The position numbers were made by a program, and so were the translations under genes. Below are positions 29,075 to 38,009 of a stretch of 64,000 nt of DNA, piece after piece. The DNA lies in contig JAZQYH010000076.1 of the NCBI GenBank assembly GCA_045633415.1, positions 41,227-105,226 of the forward strand, in the 5' to 3' direction. Each line of letters begins with the position of its first letter. Within the stretch, counting starts at the first letter, position 1. The notes beneath the pieces are model-generated. The model did no database searches and was not told the DNA's origin. It saw nothing but the letters and a program-made list of their open reading frames with translations. The DNA is from RGIG3102 sp045633415 (GTDB taxonomy: Bacteria > Bacillota > Clostridia > Oscillospirales > Ruminococcaceae).

Positions 29075-29545
29075 TTATTTAAGGATATATTCCATTTTTA
29101 TCATTTCTGGGGTAAAGCCCAGTTTTTTGTAAAGCCTTACAGCGTCGGTGTTATAACTGCTTACATTCAACTGGATTCTGTCCACATTGTTTTCCTTGGC
29201 TGTTTCTTTCACTTTTTCCATCAGCACAGTTCCTATGCCTTTACCACGGTGGCTTTCTTCGATTACAAGGTCAGAAATCCACAGGCTTTTAAAGGGGTGG
29301 ATTATGGACGCTTTCATATCCATTATTGAATAGCTTACCACACCTGCAATTTCGCCATTTTCCTCCACCGCCAGCAGAACATTACATTCACTAAGCAGTT
29401 TATCATATATGTCCTGTGTGAAAAAATCTTCTGACATATTATATACATCAGGGCGCAGGTTTACATGGTGTTGTTGCAGCTGCACCATAAGTTTTTTAAG
29501 TTGTGGGTAGTCGGATTTATCAGCAGGACGGAGATTGATTTTCAT
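29075..29545 (-). CDS. GNAT family N-acetyltransferase
   Basis: 156 residues with the acetyl-CoA binding motif HRGKGIGTVLMEKVKE (R/Q-x-x-G-x-G/A type), preceded by the DLVIEESHRG strand and followed by NTDAVRLYKKLGFTPE, the canonical GNAT C-terminus. The substrate is unknown. ATG at 29545 is chosen because upstream in-frame starts are only TTG codons at 29584 and 29581. The gene overlaps the 3' end of the next upstream gene (29520-29990) by 26 bases, so they are co-transcribed. Confidence 0.85.
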   Translation of the reverse strand: MKINLRPADKSDYPQLKKLMVQLQQHHVNLRPDVYNMSEDFFTQDIYDKLLSECNVLLAVEENGEIAGVVSYSIMDMKASIIHPFKSLWISDLVIEESHRGKGIGTVLMEKVKETAKENNVDRIQLNVSSYNTDAVRLYKKLGFTPEMIKMEYILK

Positions 29546-29990
29546 TTTCTGTTTCTCTCTTTTTGTTGTATATTTCTTCAACAAGTGCAGACAACATAAT
29601 AATCACCACTGCAATAACATATATTGTATATATTTTTTGTACAGCAGGGTTTTTGTCTGTTTCGTTAAGCGCATACAGGGCTGTGTATCTTGACTTGGTG
29701 AAAGCATAATTCATAATAAGTACACGGAAAAATGTGAATAGGTAATTAATCCAATTTGGTTTTGACTTATCTTTGCGTACAAAAGAATTATTTACCCCCA
29801 GCAGTTTTGCAGAAAGCCAAATCAAAAATATACACAGTAAAACAGTGGCTATTATTACTAAAATGTTGTATTTGAAGTATTTGCCTGTTTTCCGTGTGTA
29901 CACATCAAGCTGTGCCATCGGCACAAACATACAGGAAATCAGTATGTATGAGATAATCTGACGAATGGTGTATTTTACTTTATTATCCAT
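29520..29990 (-). CDS. Hypothetical membrane protein
   Basis: 156 residues with three clear hydrophobic segments (about residues 10-27, 41-62 and 120-140) separated by a basic loop (FVRKDKSKPNW). No family is recognised. A near-perfect AGGAGGT ribosome site lies upstream of the ATG at 29990. The end overlaps the GNAT gene by 26 bases, implying one transcript. The function is not inferable. Confidence 0.7.
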   Translation of the reverse strand: MDNKVKYTIRQIISYILISCMFVPMAQLDVYTRKTGKYFKYNILVIIATVLLCIFLIWLSAKLLGVNNSFVRKDKSKPNWINYLFTFFRVLIMNYAFTKSRYTALYALNETDKNPAVQKIYTIYVIAVVIIMLSALVEEIYNKKRETENENQSPSC

Positions 29991-30163
29991 AATAGACCTC
30001 CTGAGGTGATAGTATATTTACATATATCTTCTTAATTTAATTATATAATACAATTTTCACAATTCAATGATTTCACAAAAATATCATTATTACAAAACAG
30101 TCACATATTATATAAAATTATATAAAAATAAACACACAGTAGCTGTCAAATACCACTGTGTGT

Positions 30164-30370
30164 TTACTTGTTTATAGCTGGATTGTTTGTTCTTTCGAGA
30201 AGATAGTCAATAGAGACATTAAAATAATCAGCTATTTTGATTAATGTTTTATAGTCTGCTTCGTGTGAGCCTGTTTCGTATCTGCTGATAGTGTTTTGGC
30301 TCATAGAAAGGTCGATGGCAAGTTTTACTTGGGATATGCCACGTTGTTTTCGCAATTCTTTTAATCGCAT
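30164..30370 (-). CDS. XRE-type helix-turn-helix transcriptional regulator
   Basis: 68 residues, essentially one HTH_3/Cro-C1 domain: MRLKELRKQRGISQVKLAIDLS, then MSQNTISRYETGSHEADYKTLIKIADYFNVSIDYLL. Gln in GISQ and the NTISRYE recognition helix are typical. A longer frame opens at 30493, but ATG at 30370 has GAGGTGG immediately upstream and begins the domain exactly. It is divergent from the DUF4230 gene with about 120 bases between. Its own start lies just beyond a strong promoter for that gene, so it probably represses it. Confidence 0.85.
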   Translation of the reverse strand: MRLKELRKQRGISQVKLAIDLSMSQNTISRYETGSHEADYKTLIKIADYFNVSIDYLLERTNNPAINK

Positions 30371-30385
30371 ATATACCACCTCGTT

Positions 30386-30440
30386 GACATTATTATCCCA
30401 TAATGGTATATTTAAAATATCCTGTTTCGGTATATTTATT
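30386..30440 (+). promoter_or_regulatory. Promoter and repeated operator-like boxes before the DUF4230 gene
   Basis: TTGACA at 30386-30391, a 17-base spacer, then TATATT at 30409-30414. The box GGTATATTTA overlaps the -10 (30407-30416) and is repeated exactly at 30431-30440. A related TGGTATATAT is seen on the minus strand around 30371-30380 at the XRE start. The repeats are candidate XRE binding sites (inference). Confidence 0.6.
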
Positions 30441-30492
30441 GCTTCGCGAAAATTACAAGTGCTATTAAGAGAAATTTCAGGAGGAATATACA

Positions 30493-31305
30493 ATGGAAGA
30501 AAGAAATGACATAATTGAGATATTGGATAAGCCAGAAAGTGTAGAAACTTTCACTGTCAAAGAAGAAAAACAAAAGATAAATGAAAGTCTTATTGTTAAA
30601 CTGATAGTAGTAATTCTTTTATTTGCTACTGTAATTTTTGGTATTAATGCCTATTCAAATAAGAATGTTAAAATTGACGACCAGAAAGAAAAAATTGTTG
30701 AGCAGGAAAAAACTATCGCTAATTTAGAAAAATTGGTAGCAGATTTAAAATTGCGGATAGAAACAGAAGATGATGTTGTTATTGTTGAAACTGAAGAAGA
30801 GCGAATGATAAGAGTTACTAAACAGGTTGAAAAAGCTTTGCAGAACTCAAGCGAACTGACAACAGTAAAGCATAGATACGATGCAGTAGGCATCTTTTCT
30901 GATGTTAAAAAAATATTCAAAAAAATACCATTAAAATTTACTGAAACAAAAATTGTGTATGTGTATAGCGGGGAAGTAACTGCTGGCATTGACTTGAGTG
31001 ATTTGAAAATAGATGTTGTTTCAACAGGGGACAATAAGAAAATCATCATTACATTGCCAGATGTAAAAGTACTTGATAGCGATGTAGAAGCAGATTCATT
31101 TGAATTTCCATACGTTGATGTGTCAGTTTTGAATCCAAAGGATATGAAAGACTACATAAAAATAGTTGATGATTTGGAGAAAGAAAAAAGGATACAGATG
31201 GAATCAGATAAAGAATTTATAAAATCAGCCGAAGATAACTGCAAACGAGTTATAGAAGGATTCTTCAAAGCGGCTGGTGTTGAGTATAGCATAGAATTCA
31301 GATAG
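30493..31305 (+). CDS. DUF4230 domain membrane-anchored protein
   Basis: 270 residues: a cytoplasmic N-terminus of about 34 residues, one transmembrane helix (about 35-53, VKLIVVILLFATVIFGI), a short coiled coil (about 60-90) and a C-terminal DUF4230 domain. DUF4230 elements include LTTVKHRYDAVGIF, KFTETKIVYVYSGEVTAGIDL and IITLPDVKVLDSDVE. The function of the family is unknown. GGAGG lies ahead of the ATG. Codon use is more A/T-rich (GAT, AAA, TTA) than in the surrounding genes. It is followed 10 bases later by a 59-residue membrane protein, forming a small operon divergent from an XRE regulator. Confidence 0.82.
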   Translation: MEERNDIIEILDKPESVETFTVKEEKQKINESLIVKLIVVILLFATVIFGINAYSNKNVKIDDQKEKIVEQEKTIANLEKLVADLKLRIETEDDVVIVETEEERMIRVTKQVEKALQNSSELTTVKHRYDAVGIFSDVKKIFKKIPLKFTETKIVYVYSGEVTAGIDLSDLKIDVVSTGDNKKIIITLPDVKVLDSDVEADSFEFPYVDVSVLNPKDMKDYIKIVDDLEKEKRIQMESDKEFIKSAEDNCKRVIEGFFKAAGVEYSIEFR

Positions 31306-31315
31306 GAGATATAAA

Positions 31316-31495
31316 ATGGGCGCGTTAGATTTGTTTTGGGAAATTATATTTTTGGTAGGTGGTCTTGCAATAATACTTTTATGTTCTAAAGTTAAAAAAA
31401 CAAAAAGGTCAAAATCATCAAAGTTACCATTTAATATTTTAATTGCTGTTGCGATAATTCTTATGGCATTTAGACTGATTACTTGGTTTGTATAA
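31316..31495 (+). CDS. Small two-helix membrane protein, 59 residues
   Basis: Runs from ATG (AGGAG at 31304-31308) to TAA. It begins MGALDLFWEIIFLVGGLAII and contains two hydrophobic helices (about residues 6-24 and 40-58) joined by a strongly basic loop (KVKKTKRSKSSK). It follows the DUF4230 gene by 10 bases and is closed by a terminator immediately after its stop, which supports it as a real gene. No family is recognised. Confidence 0.7.
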   Translation: MGALDLFWEIIFLVGGLAIILLCSKVKKTKRSKSSKLPFNILIAVAIILMAFRLITWFV

Positions 31496-31497
31496 AA

Positions 31498-31525
31498 AAT
31501 ACCCCGCTGTTTCCAGCGGGGTATT
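31498..31525. terminator. Bidirectional terminator between the DUF4230 operon and sdaAA
   Basis: Perfect 12-bp stem AATACCCCGCTG/CAGCGGGGTATT with a TTTC loop. It lies three bases after the plus-strand stop and 18 bases past the minus-strand sdaAA stop. Confidence 0.88.
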
Positions 31526-31542
31526 TGCATATTTCTATTAAA

Positions 31543-32409
31543 TTAACCAAAAATTTCTTTGAAGATTGCCTGGCCAGCTGGGGAAGTAGCGATACCGCCC
31601 ATAGCTGTTTCTTTCAGCTGTGGTGGCAGCATTTTGCCTACTTTGAACATACTGTCTACTACCTGGTCAAATGGGATGTGCGCCACCTGACCTGCCAGAG
31701 CCATATCAGCACTGATAAGTGCGTTTACAGCGCCAGAAGCATTTCTCTGTGCACATGGCAGTGCAACCAGACCTGCAACAGGGTCACATACAAGACCCAT
31801 TACATTAATCATTGCAAAGCCAGCGGCATCCAGACATCTGTCGTCTGTTGCGCCCATCATATATGCGGCAGCGGCTGCAGCCATACTTGCTGCTACACCA
31901 CATTCTGCCTGACAACCACCGTCAGCGCCAGCAACAGTTGCATTTTTTGTAAAGATAGCGCCTACGGCACTTGCTGTAATCAGCGCTTCCAGTGTTTTTT
32001 CTCTGGAAACTTTTTTGTCTTCCATTACACCCAGCAGAACTGCAGGTACAATACCACAGCTGCCTGCTGTAGGGCTGGCACAGATTTTACCCATAGAAGC
32101 ATTAACTTCGCTACAGGAGTATGCCAGAGACATTACATAGTTGATGTAACCGCCTGTGATGGATTCTTTTTTGGAATATTCATACTGGCAACTTGCAACA
32201 CCGTCAATAAGACCACCTTTTGTAGCCTGTTTTGTTTCCAGCGCTTTCAGTGCGGAGTTGAACATAATATCCAGACGATTGGAAAAATGTTCCATTACTC
32301 TTGCTCTTGACATACCTGTCAGCTTAATTTCGTTATCAAGAGCAACTTCCCATATACGTTTGCCTTCTGCGTTACAGATGTGCAGAAGTTCTTCAGCGTT
32401 TTTATACAT
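31543..32409 (-). CDS. sdaAA: L-serine dehydratase, iron-sulfur dependent, alpha subunit
   Basis: Converts L-serine to pyruvate and ammonia with a 4Fe-4S cluster. 288 residues, the two-subunit (Bacillus/Clostridium) form. Cluster and active-site signatures: ASPTAGSCGIVPAVL, GADGGCQAECGVAASMAAAA and GLVCDPVAGLVALPCAQRNA. It follows sdaAB by three bases on the minus strand. Together they make a heterodimer giving pyruvate from serine, typical of amino-acid-using anaerobes. Confidence 0.95.
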   Translation of the reverse strand: MYKNAEELLHICNAEGKRIWEVALDNEIKLTGMSRARVMEHFSNRLDIMFNSALKALETKQATKGGLIDGVASCQYEYSKKESITGGYINYVMSLAYSCSEVNASMGKICASPTAGSCGIVPAVLLGVMEDKKVSREKTLEALITASAVGAIFTKNATVAGADGGCQAECGVAASMAAAAAAYMMGATDDRCLDAAGFAMINVMGLVCDPVAGLVALPCAQRNASGAVNALISADMALAGQVAHIPFDQVVDSMFKVGKMLPPQLKETAMGGIATSPAGQAIFKEIFG

Positions 32410-32412
32410 AGC

Positions 32413-33084
32413 TTATTCCCCCTTGATATTTACTACAACAACGGAAAGTACGTTGTTTACCTGACGCAATTCTTCGATAACGTTTTCTGGAATGAGATCG
32501 TCACATTCAATTACACAGAATGCTTTGTCGCCACGGCTTGTGCGGCTTACTTTCATAATACCGATGTTGATATTGTTGAAAGCCAGAATTGTAGTAACGT
32601 CGCTTACTACACCTTTAACGTCCTGCTGCTGTACAATAACAGTAGGGCTGGTAGCTGTCAGCTCACAGGCCAGACCGTTGATGTTTGTAACAAGGATACG
32701 GCCGCCACCAAGGGAAGCACCTTCCACGAAAAATTCTTCGCCCATTTCATCAACAAAAGTGATTCTGGCTGTATTTTCGTAAACTGATGGAATTTCTGTT
32801 GGGTAGAACACAAATTCCACACCCTGCTGCTGTGCGATTTCAAAGCTATGACCCAGATTTTCGTCATCTTCGCTCATGCCCAGTGCGCCTGCAACAAGGG
32901 CAAAGTCTGTAAAGTGGCCACGGTATGTGCTTGCAAAAGAGCCACCCAGACCGAAACGAACCTTTTTGAAAGGTTTGTCAAAAATAAGGCGTGCAGTTTT
33001 TGCAAGCTTTGCAGCGCCTGCTGTATGTGATGATGATGGGCCAATCATTACAGGGCCCACTACATCCAATAAACTGATATTCAT
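32413..33084 (-). CDS. sdaAB: L-serine dehydratase, iron-sulfur dependent, beta subunit
   Basis: 223 residues. The N-terminal MIGPSSSHTAGAAKLAK and a GLGGSFASTYRGHFTD segment are family signatures. A C-terminal ACT-like domain (about residues 145-220: LVTNINGLACELTATSPTVIVQQQD) probably senses serine. It is the first gene of the sda unit, with GGAGG ahead of the ATG. A TATAAT-like box sits in the A/T-rich sequence 30-60 bases upstream on the minus strand, without a clear -35. Confidence 0.94.
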   Translation of the reverse strand: MNISLLDVVGPVMIGPSSSHTAGAAKLAKTARLIFDKPFKKVRFGLGGSFASTYRGHFTDFALVAGALGMSEDDENLGHSFEIAQQQGVEFVFYPTEIPSVYENTARITFVDEMGEEFFVEGASLGGGRILVTNINGLACELTATSPTVIVQQQDVKGVVSDVTTILAFNNINIGIMKVSRTSRGDKAFCVIECDDLIPENVIEELRQVNNVLSVVVVNIKGE

Positions 33085-33397
33085 AAATTAAACCTCCGGT
33101 ATGTCTTTACCTTTTCTAAAATTTATATTATAATTAATTTTAACATAATAAATATTAAAAATAAATAGGCATTTGTATCGAATTAAAGCCTGTAAGATGT
33201 AATATTTTACAAAAAAATGGGGTTTTGACTATATGGTTGCATTAATAAAACCCTTTTGGAAAATGCCTGTAAAATAGAAAATATATACGCAAAGTGTGGT
33301 GCAGAATAAGTTTATATTTTACAAGAATTTTACGATATTTTGCTTGTACACTAAAATCAAATATATTAAAATATATCCTAGGTAGGTATGTATAGAT
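33085..33397. other. Divergent intergenic region, sdaAB / YtvI-like gene
   Basis: About 310 bases of A/T-rich DNA between divergent genes, with no open frame of substance. A GGGTTTT/AAAACCC pair (33220-33226 and 33247-33253) followed by TTTT is the only notable hairpin. Both promoters must lie here, but no close match to consensus stands out. Confidence 0.6.
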
Positions 33398-34471
33398 ATG
33401 ACTTACGATAAAAAACAAAAATTTTTAACAGATTTTTTCTATTATGGAATTATACTGGCAGGGCTGGTTCTCCTTGCAAAAGGTGCATGGGAGTACTTAA
33501 CGCCTTTTGTAATTGCCTTTGTGGTGGCATTCTGTCTGAAGCCACTGGTAAACAAAGTGAATGTACATCTTAAAATCAAGCGCAGTGTGTCTGCAATCCT
33601 GTGTGTGTCGGCTTTCTATATAGCCGCAGGGGCAGTGATTTCGCTGACAGGGGTGCAGATAGTGTTGTTTGTGCGAAACCTGTTTTACACATTGCCTGAA
33701 TATTACACAGCAGAAGTTGCACCGGTAATTTCAGAGATACTCCACGATATGCAGCGCATTATGCAGAACTTTGACCCAAGCATTACAGCTATGGCGGAAG
33801 AATATATCGCCAGCACTATGGACAAGGTGGGCAGCTGGGTTTCATCACTGTCAGTTAACATGTTGTCTAAAATATCCACTTGGATTGCGGCTGTGCCTGG
33901 GTTGTTTATCAAAACACTGATTACAATAATTGCCACTTTCTTTATTTCCATAGATTACTATGAAATCACACTGTTCATTGCAAAGCAGATGGATACAAAA
34001 TGGATATCCATTATGTACGATGCTGAAGAATATGCAAAGACAGCGCTGGTACAGTATATCAGGTCTTATTCACTGATTCTGTTCATCACATTCTGTGAAA
34101 TTGCACTGGGGCTGTGGCTGTTGAGAGTAAATCACCCAGCCATTATAGCACTGCTGATTTCTGTATTTGACATTCTGCCTGCCGTAGGCACTGGTGGTAT
34201 TATTATTCCGTGGGGCATTATCGCTCTCATTCTTGGGGATATTCCGCTGGGTATCGGTATGCTGGCACTGTATCTTATAGTTACAGTTGTCAGAAACACA
34301 CTTGAGCCAAAGATAGTGGGGGAACAGGTTGGCCTGCACCCTGTGGCAACACTTATGTCTATGTTCCTTGGCTCCAAACTTCTTGGTATTGTAGGTCTTT
34401 TTGGATTCCCAATCGGCCTTGTTATACTTACAAAATTAAATGATTCAGGCAAAATTAAACTTTTTAAATAA
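33398..34471 (+). CDS. AI-2E family permease, YtvI-like (sporulation membrane protein type)
   Basis: 357 residues with about seven or eight membrane helices. Family features are LTPFVIAFVVAFCLKPLVNKV near the N-terminus, a soluble loop (about 100-160), and ISVFDILPAVGTGGIIIPWGIIALI with NTLEPKIVGEQVGLHPVATLMSMFLG near the C-terminus, the AI-2E/UPF0118 signature. The length and the N-terminal block resemble YtvI, a sporulation integral membrane protein. The substrate is unknown. It lies 15 bases ahead of the second Na/Pi symporter and probably shares its transcript. Confidence 0.82.
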   Translation: MTYDKKQKFLTDFFYYGIILAGLVLLAKGAWEYLTPFVIAFVVAFCLKPLVNKVNVHLKIKRSVSAILCVSAFYIAAGAVISLTGVQIVLFVRNLFYTLPEYYTAEVAPVISEILHDMQRIMQNFDPSITAMAEEYIASTMDKVGSWVSSLSVNMLSKISTWIAAVPGLFIKTLITIIATFFISIDYYEITLFIAKQMDTKWISIMYDAEEYAKTALVQYIRSYSLILFITFCEIALGLWLLRVNHPAIIALLISVFDILPAVGTGGIIIPWGIIALILGDIPLGIGMLALYLIVTVVRNTLEPKIVGEQVGLHPVATLMSMFLGSKLLGIVGLFGFPIGLVILTKLNDSGKIKLFK

Positions 34472-34486
34472 GGAGAGAAATTTCTT

Positions 34487-36121
34487 ATGAGTATTGAAAG
34501 CGTACTTTCACTTTGTGGCGGTCTTGCACTGTTCCTCTATGGTATGCACATGATGAGCGACGGTCTTGAAGCTGTTGCCGGTGAAAGAATGAAACAGATT
34601 CTCGAAAAACTTACATCCAGCACATTCAAAGGTATTTTTGTTGGTACACTTATCACAGCTATCATCCAGTCTTCATCAGCTACTACAGTTATGCTGGTAG
34701 GTTTTGTAAACTCTGGTCTGATGGCTCTTGAAAATACAGTTGGTGTTATCATGGGTGCCAACATCGGTACAACAATGACAGGTATTTTGATGTCTATCGG
34801 TATTTCTGACGTTGCACCACTTATCGCTATCGCAGGTGTTGTTCTTATCATGTTCTTCAAAGATGAAAAGAAAAACAATCTGGGTATCGTTATCGCAGGT
34901 CTTGGTATCCTGTTCCTCGGTATGAACATGATGTCTGACGCTATGAGAGGCATGCGTGACAACCAGGCATTTATCAACCTGATGACAAGCCTTAAAAACC
35001 CTGTTCTGGGTGTTCTTGTTGGTACAGTATTTACAGCTCTTATCCAGTCTTCTTCCGCATCTATCGGTATCCTGCAGGCACTGGCTATGGCTGGTCTGGT
35101 AACACTGGATAGCGGTATTTACGTAATGTTCGGTTTTGCTATCGGTACTTGTGTAACTGCTGTTATCGCATCTATCGGCGCAAACACAAACGCAAAACGC
35201 GTTACAATCATCCACCTTGCATTTAACGTTATAGGTACTGCTGTATTTGTAATTCTGTGTCAGTTTATTCCGTATGTACAGTTCTTCCAGAACATGTTCC
35301 CGGAATCACCTGAAGCACAGATTGCAAACGCATTCCTTGTGTTTAAAGTAGTTACAACATTTATGCTGTTCCCATTTACAAAACAGCTGGTTGCTTTCTC
35401 AAGAAAAGTTATCAAAGACGCACCACAGCCAGAAGTACGCCCATCTATTTCTGACAGAGCTGTTTCCATTTCCGGTTACCACTTCGGTGCGGCTGCTGTA
35501 GCTATCTCTCTTATCAGAGAAGAAGTTAACTACATGTATGACATCGCAAAGCGTAATGTAGCACTCAGCTTTGATGCTGTTCTGGAAAATACAAACAAAT
35601 ATGATTCTGAAATCGATAAAAATGAAGACGAACTGGACAGACTCAACAGCGAACTTTCCCAGTATATCTCCAGCATTCTGGGCCATATCAGTGCTGTAGA
35701 CAGTGACGTTGTTTCCGGTTACTTCAGAATCGTTGGTAATATCGAACGTATCGGTGACCACGCTACAAACTTTGCAGATTACACAAAATTCTTCCTTTCC
35801 AAAAATGAAAGACTGTCTGACAGAGCACAGAGCGAAGTTGTTATTATGAAAAAGGTAACTCTGGAAACTATGTCTCTGCTGGAAGGCGACAGACGTGAAG
35901 ATGCTGCAACAATGCTGGCAAATGTGGCAAGAGCAGAAGACGATATCGACAACATTACAGACGAATACCGCAATGCACAGATGGACAGAATGAAAACTAC
36001 AACATGTTCACCAGAAGCAAGCGTTGTTTACTCTGAAATGCTTACAGACTTTGAACGTATCGGCGACCACCTGCTGAACATCGCAGAAGAATTTGCAAAA
36101 ATGTACCCTGCTAAAAACTAA
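34487..36121 (+). CDS. Na/phosphate symporter family protein with PhoU-like C-terminus (copy 2)
   Basis: 544 residues, identical in length to the paralogue at 10930-12564 and alignable throughout: SIESVLSLCGGLALFLYGMHMMSDG against SINDILSLCGGLGMFLFGMHLMSDG. It has the same paired QSSSAT and QSSSAS symporter repeats and FERIGDH/IERIGDH motifs in the C-terminal PhoU-like half. This copy uses the strongly biased codon set of highly expressed neighbours (AAC, ATC, GGT, CTG), whereas copy 1 is more relaxed, so copy 2 is probably the more highly expressed one (inference). AGGAG precedes the ATG. Confidence 0.92.
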   Translation: MSIESVLSLCGGLALFLYGMHMMSDGLEAVAGERMKQILEKLTSSTFKGIFVGTLITAIIQSSSATTVMLVGFVNSGLMALENTVGVIMGANIGTTMTGILMSIGISDVAPLIAIAGVVLIMFFKDEKKNNLGIVIAGLGILFLGMNMMSDAMRGMRDNQAFINLMTSLKNPVLGVLVGTVFTALIQSSSASIGILQALAMAGLVTLDSGIYVMFGFAIGTCVTAVIASIGANTNAKRVTIIHLAFNVIGTAVFVILCQFIPYVQFFQNMFPESPEAQIANAFLVFKVVTTFMLFPFTKQLVAFSRKVIKDAPQPEVRPSISDRAVSISGYHFGAAAVAISLIREEVNYMYDIAKRNVALSFDAVLENTNKYDSEIDKNEDELDRLNSELSQYISSILGHISAVDSDVVSGYFRIVGNIERIGDHATNFADYTKFFLSKNERLSDRAQSEVVIMKKVTLETMSLLEGDRREDAATMLANVARAEDDIDNITDEYRNAQMDRMKTTTCSPEASVVYSEMLTDFERIGDHLLNIAEEFAKMYPAKN

Positions 36122-36146
36122 TACTTAAAACATAGTGAATAAAATA

Positions 36147-36178
36147 AAACAGACTGCTACGGCAGTCTGTTTTTTTAT
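36147..36178 (+). terminator. Terminator of Na/Pi symporter copy 2
   Basis: AAACAGACTGC/GCAGTCTGTTT, 11-bp stem with a TACG tetraloop, ending in a T run. Confidence 0.92.
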
Positions 36179-36206
36179 TGCTCAAATAATTGTAGCCAAA
36201 TAAAAA

Positions 36207-36230
36207 AACGGACACTGGAAAGTGTCCGTT
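36207..36230 (-). terminator. Terminator of the DUF1846 gene
   Basis: AACGGACACT/AGTGTCCGTT with a four-base loop. On the minus strand it is followed by seven T, directly after the gene ending at 36239. Confidence 0.9.
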
Positions 36231-36238
36231 TGATATTA

Positions 36239-37726
36239 TCAGAAGTACATGCTGTTTTCTGGGAAGATGTCATTACATGTTGTTCTTACACCCAGTTTTT
36301 TCAGTGTGGATGCGTCACCAGTTCTCAGCATTACTGAAGAGTGCAGGTCAGCACCGCGTAATTTTGGCAGCTGTGCCAGTGCCAGTTCTACAGTAGGGTT
36401 TGTATTGGATGCCACTGTAAGTGCCAGCAATACGTCGTCCAGCTTCAGTGCGGAGGCTTTGGAACCAAGGATGTTTCTCTTCAGGTCCAGAATAGGCATC
36501 AGAACGCTGGCTGGAATCAGCTGGATAGCATCGTTGATGCCTGCCAGATGTTTCAGTGCGTTGATTGTAGCGGCACTTGTAGCGCTCATAACATCACTTG
36601 CTTTACCTGTGATAATTGTGCCGTCCTGCAATTCGTATGCTGTTGCGGCGTGGCTGCTGTTGTGAGCTTTCAGGTTTGCAGGTGCTACACAAGGGCGGTC
36701 TGTAGATGGTGTAAGACCTAGCTGGTTCAGCAGGTTTTCCAGTTTTTCCACCTGTGACATACTTACTTTACCCAGTTTATAATCGCACAGTGCTGTGTAG
36801 TATCTGTAAATTATTTCCTGATTGGATGCATATCTACAGGCTTCGTCATCGATGATAGCGTTGCCAACCATGTTCACACCCATATCTGTTGGTGAACGGT
36901 AGAAGTTTTCATCGCCTGTGATGTTCTTCAGAATTGTTTTAACAATAGGGAAAGCCTCTACGTCACGATTATAGTTAACTGTTGTTTCGCCATAAGCTTC
37001 CAGATGGAATGGGTCAATCATATTAACGTCCATCAGGTCAGCTGTAGCTGCTTCGTAAGCAAGGTTTACAGGGTGTTTCAGTGGCAGATTCCACACTGGG
37101 AATGTTTCGAATTTTGCATAGCCTGCAAAACGGCCACGCTTGTGTTCGTGATAAACCTGTGACAGACACACTGCCAGTTTGCCACTGCCAGGGCCTGGGG
37201 CTGTGATAACTACCAGAGGTTTTGTTGTTTCAACAAAATCGTTTTTACCATAGCCATCATCACTTACGATTGTTTTTACATCGCGTGGATAGTTTGGAAT
37301 AGAGTAGTGTCTATAGCTTTTGATGCCCAGATGGCTCAGTTTTGTAATAAAATTGTCTGCAGCTGGCTGGTGGTTGTACTTTGTCAGCACAACGCCGTTT
37401 ACAGCGATGCCCATAGCTTTGAATTCATCTGTGAGACGCAGGATATCCATATCGTATGAGATACCAAGGTCAGCACGGATTTTTGTTTTTTCTATATCAT
37501 CTGCAGAGATGCAGAAAATGATTTCTGTATCGTCGCTGAGTGCTTTCAAAAGTTTGATTTTAGCATCAGGTTCAAAACCAGGCAGTACACGGGAAGCGTG
37601 GAAATCGTCGAACAGTTTGCCGCCAAACTCCAGATAAAGCTTGCCGTCAAATTTTTTGATGCGCTCTTTGATTTCGTGGGCCTGTTTTTCTACATACAGC
37701 TCATTACTGAATCCTTTTTTATACAT
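36239..37726 (-). CDS. DUF1846 (UPF0371) family protein
   Basis: 495 residues, the standard length of this well-conserved Firmicutes family. Signatures: KGFSNELYVEKQAHEIKERI at the N-terminus, EFGGKLFDDFHASRVLPGF, VVITAPGPGSGKLAVCLSQVYHE (a P-loop-like glycine-rich turn), and SSHAATAYELQDG. Crystal structures exist for relatives but no function is established. It is a single gene with its own terminator. The ribosome site is AAGGAAG-like just upstream of the ATG. Confidence 0.92.
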   Translation of the reverse strand: MYKKGFSNELYVEKQAHEIKERIKKFDGKLYLEFGGKLFDDFHASRVLPGFEPDAKIKLLKALSDDTEIIFCISADDIEKTKIRADLGISYDMDILRLTDEFKAMGIAVNGVVLTKYNHQPAADNFITKLSHLGIKSYRHYSIPNYPRDVKTIVSDDGYGKNDFVETTKPLVVITAPGPGSGKLAVCLSQVYHEHKRGRFAGYAKFETFPVWNLPLKHPVNLAYEAATADLMDVNMIDPFHLEAYGETTVNYNRDVEAFPIVKTILKNITGDENFYRSPTDMGVNMVGNAIIDDEACRYASNQEIIYRYYTALCDYKLGKVSMSQVEKLENLLNQLGLTPSTDRPCVAPANLKAHNSSHAATAYELQDGTIITGKASDVMSATSAATINALKHLAGINDAIQLIPASVLMPILDLKRNILGSKASALKLDDVLLALTVASNTNPTVELALAQLPKLRGADLHSSVMLRTGDASTLKKLGVRTTCNDIFPENSMYF

Positions 37727-37923
37727 GTCTGCACTTCCTTTTTAAAAATTGTAAACCATACTCTAATAGTATACCACCGTGAGAAAAGTTAAACAATTAT
37801 TTTTTTGCTTTGATTTTTTAGAAAAAATAATAGGGCTTTTATATAACTTTCACAAAATTTTTAAACACTGGAAAAAGGTGGATTTTTAGCTGTGAAAAGG
37901 CCTTGAATTTTTTGTGAAAGCTA

Positions 37924-37952
37924 TTGACAAAGTAAAGGTACAGTACTAAACT
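37924..37952 (+). promoter_or_regulatory. Predicted sigma-A promoter of the rubredoxin gene
   Basis: Perfect -35 TTGACA at 37924-37929, a 17-base spacer, -10 TAAACT at 37947-37952. A TTTTTGTGAAAG stretch just upstream is the inverse of CTTTCACAAAA at 37847-37857, a possible regulator half-site pair (weak). Confidence 0.65.
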
Positions 37953-38009
37953 ACACAATAGAAGCCAAGATGTTACATGGCAAATCATTTATTTAAAAGG
38001 AGAACAATT

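Noticed and set aside
30407..30440. Short CRISPR-like repeats
   Set aside because: Only two exact 10-base boxes with one spacer; they fit an operator and no cas genes are present anywhere in the window.
37847..37921. Inverted CTTTCACAAAA / TTTTGTGAAAG pair as an operator before rubredoxin
   Set aside because: The halves are more than 50 bases apart and the string is common in nearby A/T-rich DNA.
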